Source: Diplocarpon mali (lineage: Eukaryota > Ascomycota > Leotiomycetes > Helotiales > Drepanopezizaceae). Taken from it: DNA of 64,000 nucleotides. The notes under the pieces were generated by a model. The model saw only the letters and a program-made list of their open reading frames with translations. It did not search any database and was not told the DNA's origin. The translations under genes and the position numbers were made by a program. This document shows, piece by piece, positions 33,458-45,172 of the stretch. The stretch lies in NCBI GenBank assembly GCA_024741835.1, contig JAENRP010000195.1:1-64000 (forward strand). Direction: 5' to 3'. Positions within the stretch are counted from its first letter, which is position 1. Each line of letters opens with the position of its first letter.

Positions 33458-35131
33458 TCACCGTCTCTTAGCACGACCAGTGACAACCAAGAATCCACTG
33501 TTGCCCCTACTCCCCACCTCAATTTTCCAGCCCTCGGAAATCAACATCCTACCCACAGCAGGCCCAAGTTTTCCGTGACCCCCAGAACTGTGGTTTCCAG
33601 CTCCCGTCACAATCTTGTACACCGGGATGGCGCTCCCCCTGCCGGAAGCGCGCTGCTCCTCAGTTTCGCGCCACCACCGTGTGACTTCTTCCCGACTGAT
33701 TCTGACGGCGTCCTTGACGCTCACGCCATGAAGATCCAGTTGCAGCCGGGTACTCTGACCGGCTACTAGAGCGTCTGCTGCTGCGCTTGCTGCACTCTGG
33801 ACCTTGGCATCTGCATCGCGTCCGACTTGTGAGTAGTATGCTGCAGCTCCTCCCATAAGAGGGTTTGACTTTCCTTTGCGGAAAGCAGCTTGAGCTTGTG
33901 CGAATGCCCTATTTCGTGCTTGAGAGTGGAATGCTACGATTTCGGCACAGCTAGCAACGTTAAGAGGCCGGTCGGGATACAGGGAATCATGTAGTCTCGG
34001 CTTCGGCTTCGCCGGTTCAGTATCGAGCTCTATTGGAGCGTTGCGGAACTCGATTTGGATAGGGCTGTTCTTTGCATAGGTCGGAGCAGTGAGGGCTCTG
34101 GCAAGTTCGCGAGCATCGGCAACAGAAGGTTGGGTAATCTGGAGGAGACTCTCGAGATGTGTACCCGAGACGGACGGAAACTCTTGTCGAAGCTCGAAGG
34201 CATTGACCTGTAAGATCGGATCATCCACGTCAAATCTCATGGCTGCGTGAGCTTCGATAATAGCCGTTATCGACGCCGGAACAGAACCTCCGTTCTTATG
34301 GTAGATGGACGAGATTTGCTGCGTGGGAAATCTAGTTTTGTTTGACAGGAACTCGACCTCTTGCTTTGCAAGATCCCATTTGCTTTCCACAGGAGGCTCC
34401 ACAACCAAAGTTTCAGGCCTGGTCGCGTTGCTTGCAACTCCGACTTTGCGCTTCCTCTTCCCCTTTCCCCTCCTAGGCCGAGGTACGATTTCACTCTCAG
34501 AAAATGCTTCGATGCCACGATGGCGGCTTCCGCTTTCTTCGAGGAATGCTTGCGTCATCAATTCGTCGATAGCCTGGCCTGCATCCCACTTACATTTCTT
34601 CAAGGTCCATGTTATATCGAACGGCTTGAGTGCCGGAAATATCCCAGTCAACGCCTTTTCCTTGCCCGCCTCATCCAGATTATCGAGTGAGCTCGGATAT
34701 GCTTGCTCGGGACTCTTATCTCCACCTATATCTTCGAGATCCAGCCCCTCAAGATCGATTATATCTTGGCATAGAGACGTTGCATCCGTCTGGCTCTTCC
34801 ATCCAAGCTGGCTAGCGCTTGGGCTCTCGTCCTCGCCTCTTGCGCTGCGATCATCAGCCGAAAGATCAACTCCGCTGGCGCCGCTAGGATCGAATCCCGT
34901 CCTCTCTTCTGCCGATGCTGAGGACTTCAAGATTTCAAGGGTTTGTCGCGCCTGCGACAGCTCTGTGGGATCTGAGATAACATAATCTGATAAGATCGCC
35001 AGGATGGTAGAGGTTTCGATTATTTGGGTGTATTCGTCCTGTATAGCGCATTAGTGGGCGACTACCTACAGCTTTGGGGTGGGGTGGGATGTTCGTCTGC
35101 ATACAATCAGCTCTGCTTTGATTGTTTCCAT
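33458..35131 (-). CDS. CUE / DUF1771 / Smr-domain protein, Cue2-type nuclease candidate
   Basis: Exons 35105-35131 and 33458-35038; 535 residues. The first exon gives METIKAELI, joined to DEYTQIIETSTILAILSDY. A CUE-like helix bundle is seen near residues 125-175 (LTGIFPALKPFDITWTLKKC, AIDELM). The C-terminal third has DUF1771 (AEIVAFHSQARNRAFAQAQ) followed by an Smr domain with LQLDLHGVSVKDAV and TGAGNHSSGGHGKLGPAV. LDLHG and the G-x-G-x-H-S loop are the residues tied to RNA cleavage in the yeast Cue2/NONU-1/N4BP2 group, which acts in no-go mRNA decay at collided ribosomes. Assignment to that role is from domain order and is not proved. It is convergent with the E1 alpha gene (239 bp apart). 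Confidence 0.85.
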
Positions 35132-36315
35132 CAGAACTTCTGCGCCCAAACAAGACAATATGGAGATTCTTTATCACTTTCTCTGTACTAGTTTCGCGGT
35201 ACCGTGTTTTGCGAGTGTTTGGGGGTTTCTTGAAGAGGGCAGGGAGCATGGTGCAGTGTTTTGTTTGCGAAGCAATTGGTCTATGATGTACCACTTTGTG
35301 ATGAAGTCATCTCTGCCCCCGCGCTAAGAACGCACATGACACTTTAGCTTCTAGGCTCAATGGCTCTACCATACCACATGTTTAGATATTCACATATTCA
35401 CATACTCACATACTGACCTACTACTCAGTTGAATCTTACTATCTACCGTGATTCTCAACAGTCTATTGCTTGTTTAGTATTAACATTCCTGGCCCCAGCG
35501 CCGGAAGAGATGGAAAACAACTTCAAAATCTGTTACTGAACACGAATGGACATTCCCTCCGCACCCTATTTTGAGGGCGGTGCAAGTCGCTAACAAGGCC
35601 GCAATAGGCTACTTACCTTATGTATGTAGCTATCTAGCTATTAGCAGCGCGCTATGGAGACGCTGCAAAGCACAACCATGATCGAGAGAAAGCGGGTAAG
35701 CCTTATGGCTTCATCTTGAGAGCTAGACATACCGATAGTAAGGAAGAATGACCGGGTAAGAGGCTTTACCGCAGAGACGAGGTGCAAACCCTGGTGAAGA
35801 ATAGATCTGGACGGGAGCTCCCCTCGCCGGTCTCATCACCTATAACTCGAAAGCTTGACCTTGTGAATCGGTTCCGTGCTGAATAGCACCGAAGGTACCA
35901 AAAATGGAACTAAGTCTTCGATTGGAAGTTGAAGTCACAAGCTGTTCTATGCCGGTAAGAACAATGAGCACGAGAAGGCTTCAATCAATCATTTCGGATA
36001 TCGAATCAACCTTGGAAGCGTATGGGGGAAGTGATTTCAGTTCATCTATCTAATGAAGCGCAAAAAGCTAACCTGGCCGTTCACGAGTGTCCGCCACCCG
36101 ATGCGCCCCAACGACCTTTTCCATGCAATTTGACTTGATTCATTCCTGTTCCTGAAAATGGTGGCGGGCAAAACATGGTGGGTAGAGCTCATGAATACAT
36201 AAAACGCAAAGAGGGACGCTACTGATTCTGTGATAAATCTTCGGCGCCGAAAAATCTTCGCTTGATTCTCCAAAGCTCAAGCTCGCCTGCGCCTCTCACT
36301 GTTGACACCAAGACC
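35132..36315. other. AT-rich intergenic region
   Basis: Contains the likely promoter of the Smr protein and the 3' side of UFD4. 35340-35640 is AT-rich with repeats of CACATACTCACATA type near 35390-35415. No gene recognised. Confidence 0.55.
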
Positions 36316-39300
36316 CTATGATAGATGAAAAGCTCCTTGCCCTTCCTTGATGGCAGTATTCATTCGGCGTCTCATGACTTCCAAGTCGGTGTAGTCAGGC
36401 AGCTTGAGGTAGTTGACACAAGTCATGACACTAGGTAAGTAGTCATCAGACGAATATGGTGGTTCACTTGGCTTGCAGACTACGGTAAACATAGGAGTCA
36501 AGGACTTGAAGCCTGGGTGATCTATTAGCAGTCCGAGCGGCTATTAAACTTCGGGCTAGGCCTTACCACCAATTGGAAGCTTCGGACTACCAGTTGTGAA
36601 CTGCAAGAAGTCTCGTCGCTCAGGTAGTGTCAACTCGCTCATAGTCTGCAGTAGATTTTTGACACTCTTGCTATCCATGTTGAAGCCGTGATCTGCCTTG
36701 ATTGAATCCATGAGAGCTAGCAATGATTAGCAGATGAACCAATAGAGGGTAATAGGAAGGTATAGATCTCACTTTCAAGTGACCAATCTTCTTCAATACG
36801 GCCAAACAGCATCACGAGCTCGTCCGGAGTGAAGGCGCTCAAGGCTGTGTACGGGAAGACTTGGGTAAAGCCTGCTCTGAACGCATCGACTTGTCTCTGA
36901 ACACCGTCACCCAATGTCATATTGATGACTCGGTCTAGGTAGAGTTGGACGTTGTCGATTGTCACCGCGATGTGCGATCCATTCGGCAACAGTTCGATCG
37001 AATAGCCAGGTAAAGTGAAGTCGAGACCAAGATCATCTATTCTCATCTCGTCAATCACCAGTGCTTCTGCGGTGGCTACTTTTTGGGCAGGGGTAAGGTT
37101 CGGATTTTCGTCAATTGCCTTCTTTGCGACGGCGTATTTCTTGATCAGTTTCAAGGACTTCGCCAACTGCGGGTCTACAGTCTTGACGGCTCCCAAAGAG
37201 GGCGACACTGTCTTTGATTCATCGCCAATGCGGAAGAAAGTTGGGTTGAAGGACACATCGATGATCCGGGAATCAATCATCGATCTGGCGACGAACTTTC
37301 CGAGCATCTTAAAGAGATGAAGAATCCGCTTGCCATTCTCGTTGGAAGCTTGCTCCTCACTCATAGGCGCGGGGAACAGACCACGGACCCCAAATGCATA
37401 CTCATCTGTATCGTTTGCTTCTGTCTCACGCCAAAGCTTCAGCTTCTTCTTGGAGAACTCCTTTGACACCGTGGAGTAGAACTCCAGAGTAGGTCCGAGG
37501 CCAGTCCCGACCTCCTCAAAATATTCTACCTCTAGAATACTTTGAGATGCGCCATAAAGTTCCATGACCTTCAGGGCACTTTCCAAGATCTTGGATCGAG
37601 AAATTCGCACCTTCTGTCTCTGTAATCTGCCTAGAAAAGGACGATCGTCACGATGCCGATCACGACGAGACTCATCGGCAGTCTGAGCGTTTTGCCAACG
37701 AGTCATTGACCGAGCATATCCGAACGACGTAGATTGTAGAAACAGGTGTCGAGTTTCGAATGGGAAGAGAAAGGGGTACAGGCGAGCCAGGTCTTCACTC
37801 CAGCTTGGCAGGCAATTACTGGCAACAACCAAAGGCTCTTCGAGCTGTCTGTTGAGTTTGGCGGTGAGCTTGGTGTTAACGAATTGAGACAAGGGCTCTG
37901 AGTTGAGCTTCAGGGTATCCTTGTTCTCGGCCAGAACATCATCCAAGTTTGCGTTGAGCGCATGTAGGATATTAAGCAATCGGACTATAGATGACGTAGC
38001 TGGGTACCTGTCTAAGGACGCTGGGATACCGGATGCTGTGGTCTCCGTGCTGATTTCTGGAGCTTGAGTTAAGGAGCTGGGCTCTGGAGGCGGTGGTCCC
38101 GGCACACGCTTGAACTTGATTGGATGGATGGCTGACCAGACACTTCTGCTGCTTTGGTCGTCGATGGTAGTTGACGTACTGTGAACAGCGCGGTAAATGG
38201 TAGTCTCGTTGGCAATGACTTTACCGTCGAGGCTAAATTCAATGTGCCAGTCTTGAGGCGTAGCTTGAATCGCAGCAGCATACGACATGGGTCTGGACGA
38301 TGCGCTTGGCGTACTCAGAGCGGCTTGAGCGGCCTGGGCAGCAATTGCTGCTTGCAAAGCGGAGGTATTGCGTGAGCTGCTTCCAGGAATATGTGAAGGA
38401 GTTGCAACTCTTTCGCCAGTCTCTTTTCGAGCGGTTACTTTCCCGCCGACAGCCACTTCAAGATTGACGGCAGTTGGGTCTACAGAAGATCCCTCTTCCA
38501 TGTCGTCATTCAAGTCCCCTACAATGGCGTCCAGAGCAGCACCATCCTCCATATCTTCGTCCTCGGTAAGTTGCCTTTCATCGGCACATTCCAAAGCCTC
38601 GGCCAGCATATCCTCTTCCTGCATCGGAGGAACAGGTGTTTCTGCTTGAGCTTGACGTCTGCTTGACCGAAGGGTGCTTGGCTTTTCCTGAGGAGTAGCA
38701 GCTGTTGAAGACGCACCCGTAGCCGCAGCAGTAAGCGCCGCCGCCGTCTTAGACTTTGACTTCCGTGAACTTCTTGGAGTGGATGGTGCAGGAGTAGCTG
38801 CATTTGCCGAGGCCAGACCACGTTCCACCAAGCGGCTGTGACCTGTACCGGCGTATGGATTTGGCATACCTGCCGCCGCAAGCGCAGCCAGAGCATTGGA
38901 GAGTCCTTCTCTTCTAGATCCCCGAGGGCGCTCCGAAAGGCTGATTCTCGGACGAAGGTAATCATCAAGAGCTTTGAAGGTGGCGATAGCATGGATTGAA
39001 ACCATGATGTTGCGATAAGGACGTGGAATTTCAGAATCATCGTCTGCTACAAGTTTCAGGCGAATCTGCTTGGCTAGCATAGATGCAGCGCTGCTTCTGT
39101 TCCCATCGAATGTGTTTTGATGGACAGTAACAACTTCGAAATGCTCCGATCGACTCAGAAGGTCCTGCAACTTGTGTATGAGGATACTAAAGGGTGTTGC
39201 GGGCGAATCAACACTGGTAGTCTTCGGCTTGTTTGCAACAGTTCGACCCATGAAAACCTCCAAGAAGGCTGACCGGGCATCATTGCTGAGATTCTCATCT

Positions 39301-42095
39301 GGGTTATTGAAAACTTCGAGCAGGACCCGAACAACTTCGGAATTGAGAAGCTCAGCACTGGTGACGCTCTCTAAAACATCGCCATCGAAGTAGGCAGCAA
39401 GGGTGGTGAAAAGCTTGTTCCCATCACCCGGTTTTGCGTGCAGATAATGAGCTTCAATGTCCGAGGCGAGTCCTTGAAGGCTAGTCAAGATCTTGGTGGC
39501 TTTCTTCTTCATACTCTTGCTATTCTTTTCATTTTCGTGTACATCCAAGAATGTCTTGGCCCGCTGGGCAATAAGCTGCTGCATGCTAGTAGCATCTGTG
39601 GGGAGACGATCTGGCGGCCCATCAATCGACATGGTAGATCCTCGAGAACTTGGCGACGGGCTGATGTCATCCGGGATATCATCATTCTCATTTTCTTCTT
39701 CGTTGACCTCGTTATCCTCGTCTGAAGAATCGTCGTCTTCGTCATTACCTGGTGCGCGGCTAGTCTTCTCGGATGTCTTCGGGTTTCCATTTGCTACAAC
39801 AGGTTCCACTTCTTCGATCGCTGGCGACTCCTCGGACACAGGTTTGGCGCGTTCCTTCGCGGTGGCAAGCTTCGCAATCTCAGAAATGACGCCCTCGCGA
39901 TAGAATTGATAACGATAAATGTCATCAAGACGAGCCAGGAGCAACTCTGCTGCTTGGAGAGCGTAATTTACTAGAGTAGGGTGATCTTGTTGGGAGAGGA
40001 TTGCAGCCAGGAAAGAGGCATATGGTACTGATCGAAGAGCTTCCATCAGTATGCCCGTATCGAGGTTAGAAAGCATCTTGATCTGGGCAGTCAAGACCTT
40101 CTGTCGCACGCTCAAATTCACTGTGCTTGAGAACGCGTCTGTTAATGTGGGGAAGAGAATAATGGCGAACCGCTTGACTTCCTCCTTGCAGCCCTCCAAT
40201 AGCTCAAGTCGTTTCTCGTTGGAGGATTTCTTCCTGGAGCTCGAAGAGGCGACAGTAGCCGCAGCAGCGTCTACATCCAGAAGATCTGCGATGGACACAT
40301 CGGATTCTCTAGGCAACCCAGGAAGCATTTCACAGATAACATTAAGGGTTTCGATGACTTGCTCGCGAGGTCTGTGGATCAAAGCTTGCATAACCACAAC
40401 GCTGTCTAACTTCGAAGCCGCGTCATCTTTGGGATTCGGAGGAGATACTCCGGTCAAGATCTGATATAGGGTTTCCACCACATTCATTTTGAGCAGCTCG
40501 GCCGATAGTCTTGCACTGGCCTTTGCTGTGAATGCAAGAACTCGGAGAAATTGGGTGTGGATGTTGGGTCCAATGAGATTGGTCGTGCCTGGCAGCAGCA
40601 ATCGGAGAACTGCCTGGAGCAGGTCGGTACTCACAAGCTCTTCGAGCTTGTTAGGGTGGTATCGGAAGCTCTCTACAACTCGAGAGACGCACAAGGAGCC
40701 CTGCTCAACAACCTTTTGGTCATTTGAGCTTAGTACATTCAACAGGATCGGCATTACATCTTTAATGACGTTGAAAGATTCTTCAGGGATGTTGCGGCAG
40801 CAATTGGCAGCTGTAGTCACGGCCGTTCTCTGCGTGCTTGTAGCGAAGAAATCGAGGTAAGTCAGGCAAGCGGTCAAGCCACCTTCACGGACAATCGAGG
40901 CAGGGTATTCGACAGAAATCTTCTCCAGAGTCTGTTCCCATGAAGATTAGTCAATGCTTCCAAATGGAACGAGAAACCTTACGCTCAGAGCCTGCTCTGC
41001 CAGATCGATGAAGTGGATCTCCAGTAACTTGGCGCAAAGAACGGGGACAGCACCTCCATAGACCACATTCGCAGTGCTGGCTGGTAGGGCCTCCATTAGA
41101 TTGGCAAGGCAGCGGCAAGCAAGAAGCATCATCTCGGGGTTTTCCTCTCCAAAATCAGATGGCTGCATGAGCACAACCAGTTCCTTGACGAAGGTATCAG
41201 GCGAGAAGTGTCCAGCGAGATTGTCCTCGGTCGATACGAGTAGGATTTCAGATAGTTCTTGGAGTGCGATCAGTTGTACTGAGGGGTCATCCTTTTGCTT
41301 TAGATTATCCAGTATATCCCGTAACCTCGTGGAGACGCCTGACATCATGCCACTCAAAGCTCTGAGTGTGCTCGAGAGCCCATGAGGAGGACCTCCTGGT
41401 CCGCCAAACCCTCCGAACGGGTCATCGTCATCGTGTTCGTCGTAACGATGTGCCATTTCTTCGTCTTCATCCTCATCGCTCACGTCCTCCTCGCCTGCAG
41501 CAGGTGCAGCCTTATCGTCTATGGCGTTATCCTCATCTATCGTGCTACTGACTGTCTTCTTCGACCGGCGACTGGAGCTGGGAGCGGCCACGCTGTCTGA
41601 ATGTGACTTAGTCAGAGGTGTGGGAGATTTGATATTTATGCGACGTGACAAACCTTGAGCAGTCTTCTTATTCCGGGTTGACTTGCGTTTCGAGGAACCC
41701 GAGATCGCTGACGGAGGATCGTTGGACGGACCGGCAGAATCACTGGAAGACGGTCAGCATTGAAAGGATCTGCAACGTGACATCATGTACCCAGGACTCG
41801 ACATCACCGCAGGCGTCTTTCCCTTCTTCCGACGAGATGGAGGAGCAGGCGCGGCTGTATCTGTCTCGACGACCTTCTGTCGCTTGGGACGTCTGCCAGA
41901 TGATGCCTTTGCTGGCTCGGGATCGGGGATAGGGCTGGGATCACGCGCAGTTGCTTTACGCTTTCTCACTGATGGAGGCGGAGGCTGGGGTCGACTTGAC
42001 GCAGTCGAGGAAGCTCCTGCAGTACCAACAGTCGATTCTAAGGAACTGGCTGCCTGCCTCGCTGCCGCTCTTGTGATTCTGCTGCTGGGAGGCAT
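36316..42095 (-). CDS. UFD4: HECT-type E3 ubiquitin ligase Ufd4 (TRIP12 family)
   Basis: Six minus-strand exons: 41791-42095, 41654-41742, 40983-41596, 36773-40931, 36567-36716 and 36316-36512; 1837 residues. The head is basic/Ser-rich with an NLS-like RKRK, then an acidic run (EEDVSDEDEDEEM). Armadillo-like repeats begin LRALSGMMSGVSTRLRDILDNL. The middle is long and Ser/acid-rich, and the C-terminal HECT domain has MLGKFVARSMIDSRIIDVSFN and a final lobe with KPSEPPYSSDDYLPSVMTC; the last Cys (about residue 1804) is the catalytic position. Known role: ubiquitin-fusion degradation and N-degron pathways. All introns are short and canonical. It is the largest gene of the window and looks intact. 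Confidence 0.95.
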
Positions 42096-43169
42096 GAGTA
42101 TTTGAGTCTGACGCTGATGCGATGTTGTGGAGAGTTCTGATGCGGATCGAAAGCAAAGACAGGTAGGTGGGATAGGGACGGTCTTAAGAAGAAGAAGAGG
42201 GCAGTGAAATGGGCAGACCTGGAAGTTCCTGAATTCGATACTGCTGCGGGAATAGAATTCATTCGTTGATCCATCGGCCTACGCCATTTGGTGGCAGAGA
42301 CTCGTCCTGTCGCAGGGGGGTCGATGTTGTGTCGTGAGGGGGAGGTGGGAGGGTTAGATTCATCAAGATGTCGCGAGTAGTGAGGTGACGAAGACTGTAG
42401 AGTGTTGAATACCAGAGTCGTGCCTTTCAGATATGAAGGCTCGCTTACGGCGCTAGCGTGCTGTGCTCAGTGGCACCTCTCCTTTGCCGCCGCGCAACAG
42501 GCATCGATTTGAGTCGAGAGTCGGTCGAGTTGAATCGCAGAGAGAGAAGGTTTCTCGTGTGTTTCTTTTCGATCAAGAGAATCAATGCTGTGGGACGTGG
42601 CGATTGCGCACTTGTCTTGATGCTCTGCTCTGCTCAGTCCTGGAGGTATCGTACTGGCAATTGCTGCCGATACGGTATCGGCTCACTTATCACAGAATGA
42701 CGTGGAGGGGACTAGCAGGGCTGGATCGCTCGTTCTCCAGCTTCGTCTGAGTTGTTGGTAATTGATGAAAGACTGAAAACCCTGTGTACTAAGGTTCCTT
42801 AGTCAGGTATTCCCACGTCGCATGGTTATTCTGCATGTTATGTTGCCTTTCCTAAGATTATTCCAACATTCGTTACAGTACCTTTACGCCTTTACTTGCG
42901 TCTCGCCTTCTCCTGACCGCCCATTCCTGACTACCCTCGTCGTCCATCTCCCTTCTGCAGTAATGGAAGCTCTGACTCTATCTAGGTTCCAGATATCTCA
43001 TATCTGAAATCATTGTCCGCTGAATATCCTGTCATTTGTTTGAGCCGTATTCCTCCAGCCAGATCCAGCAACAGTGCTCAGTTAAATCATCACATTCCCG
43101 CTTGCCGGACTAGCCTATTTGTTCACTCTGCTTGCTTGGCCATGTTTGCGCCAGCTTTGCTCAAATATA
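42096..43169. other. Intergenic upstream of UFD4
   Basis: UFD4 promoter and 5' region. No further gene is supported. Confidence 0.5.
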
Positions 43170-43974
43170 CTTCAGAGTCTTGCACGCTCGCAATGGAAGT
43201 TTCTTGGACAGCTTGTATACTCTGGAGCCCCTGGGTTAGCAGGGGCAGCGGGTGTATCGCAGCATGAAAGCCCTAGGCCTAGTGTAGCACCTTCAACATC
43301 TGCTGTCTTGCAACCTTGAGCACGATTCAATCCATCTCGCAGATCGGCAGGATAACGCGCTCTGGCATCATTTTTCCTCTTGGAAGGTGAAGCTTTCCCC
43401 AGACGAGGACTATTCTGTTTGGTTCTGAAACTCGTGAGAGATTGCACTACTTGAAAAATTGGTAGGTGATATGAAGCGGTTTGTTATTGTTCTACTCTGC
43501 ATTTCTTTCAGAACAAATCACAGAGTCAAGCAGCGTCCGGAGAGCTCGAGACTACCTAGCAAGGTGTTCTTATGCACGTCAATTCCAATGGCTGGCCCGG
43601 ATGGTTGAGTTTTCGACAGATCTTCAAGATAGTACTCCAAGTCTGCTGGGGAACACCGTTCCGCATTCTCTTCGATCTCCGAGACTCTCTTGCTCCCAAG
43701 GCGCTTGGCTATGGATCAAGAAGAGCCTCTTGATGGATGTCTCTGTTTTGAAAAGTCATCTCTGTCTCTCCTGGACAAATCTTACAGCTATAGATCATTG
43801 GTGTAAAGCGATATGAATGCGAAGCTCAACGCTCGTTGGAAGTCAGCTAATCGTCGGCAAGAAGGGGCTGTCGATGAAAAGTTCACCGCATCTTTCAGGG
43901 CGCAATTGTCTTGTGGCCGTAGGTTCGTTCTTTAGCTCCACTTTGATTTTGCCCAGCTGGTCTTGGCCGGGCAT
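43170..43974 (-). pseudogene. Unidentified broken coding-like stretch
   Basis: Minus-strand pieces in order: an ATG at 43974 opening MPGQDQLGKIKVELKNEP...ELFIDSPFLPTIS then a stop; CKICPGETEMTFQNRDIHQE ending in a stop near 43730; after a frame change IAKRLGSKRVSEIEENAERC to DLEYYLEDLSKTQPSGPAI and a stop; and a further open piece 43447-43172 with SPSKRKNDARARYPADLRDG. Codon choice and the acidic/basic patterning look protein-coding, but stops and frame changes are not removed by any intron I could place. I do not recognise the family. It could be a live gene with introns I failed to resolve. Confidence 0.3.
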
Positions 43975-44086
43975 CTTTGATCTCCATTTAAGAAGAAAAC
44001 CACCTTCTCTGGTGCTCACAGATCACGTATTTATGTATTTACTTGCTTTACCTTTACGCCTTCTTGAACTACATGCGCATCATAAT
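43975..44086. other. Short gap between two relics
   Basis: No feature seen. Confidence 0.5.
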
Positions 44087-45172
44087 CTAGCGGATCAATC
44101 TCGTAATAAGCTTCCCAGTGTCAGCTCCACTGAACAATCGCATCCACACCTCTGGCTGCAGTTCAATCTTTGCCTCCACAATAGCCTCTCCTTCACCGAG
44201 CACAATCCTTCCATCCGCTAGAGCAGTAATCAGTTCGCCCAGGATTTCCGGCACTGTCGCTATGTAGTTCAGCATAATGAATCCCTGGGTCGCAAAACGA
44301 CCCGATACCAACGCGAACCAGTTCTTCAAAAGCATCGGCTGACCAGTGTTGTAATCGCTCACAGCACCTCAAACAGCAAGTTTCCCATTCCTCTTAACTC
44401 TGGTTAGCACTACATCCAGCACATAGCCGCCGACATTGTCGAAGTATAACCCCACTTCATCAGGCGTAGCAGCGACCAAGTCGGCCTCGAATGTGGGCGA
44501 GTTGTAGTTGCTGACGCAGGCATGCGCCCCTAGCTCTCGAACCCACTGGCACTTTATGTCGAAGCCTGCGATACCCACAACCCGCCTTGCACCTAGCAGC
44601 TTTACCGCAATCTGGACGGCCTCGAGAAGAATTTGGAGTCCGCAATGCTTTTCCGAGAAATCAATCAAGGCTCTAAGGCTGTCGCATGACATAAGCATAG
44701 CTGAGGAGCACTGTATTTCTCAGGCCTCTTGCGACAGGCCCAAGATTACCAAGCAGAAAGTCAGGGAGCACCCACCATGCTACCTGTTGCGCCTGCGGCA
44801 GCAGAGATCACGATATTGTCCTGGGGTTTTGCCTCTCCGGCACAGTACAAGCCAGTTGTAGGCAGCTAACCCAGATTGTACGTCGGGGAGAGAGACTCGA
44901 GAGCAGTGCCGATAAGTCCAGATCGCATGGGCGAGCCAAGTGGAACCGTTGGAACATAGAACCGCGCTGGAGTTACAGTGCTTTGTATAATGTTCCGCAG
45001 GCCAGTGTCGTTGGAGAAGTAGTCGATTTTGCAAGGGACTTGGCTATCTTCCAACGCCGGGAGCTTGGTGTTTTGGAAGCTCGGAGGTGGCCTCAGATCC
45101 TGAGAGGTTCGGTGCTCCTGCAGGTTTGGAGGCGAGAATCCATTGTTTGGTCGTATGAGTTGGAGACGACAT
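44087..45172 (-). pseudogene. Decayed MDR-family NADP-dependent reductase (prostaglandin reductase-like)
   Basis: The relic starts MSSPTHTTKQWILASKPAGAP (ATG at 45172), shifts frame near 45065, then reads DYFSNDTG, FYVPTVPLGSPMRSGLIG and ESLSPTYNLG followed by a TAG at 44866-44868. About 60 family residues are missing there. The Rossmann start DNIVISAAAGATGSMVG is cut by roughly 100 bp of foreign or scrambled sequence. The frame resumes as AVKLLGARRVVGIAGFDIKCQWV, YFDNVGGYVLDVVLTRVKRNG, a TGA at 44369-44371 where the family has Cys, and a well preserved C terminus (SDYNTGQPMLLKNWF to FSGADTGKLITRL). Family: medium-chain reductases of enones/zinc-independent type. It carries several lesions and is not functional. 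Confidence 0.85.
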
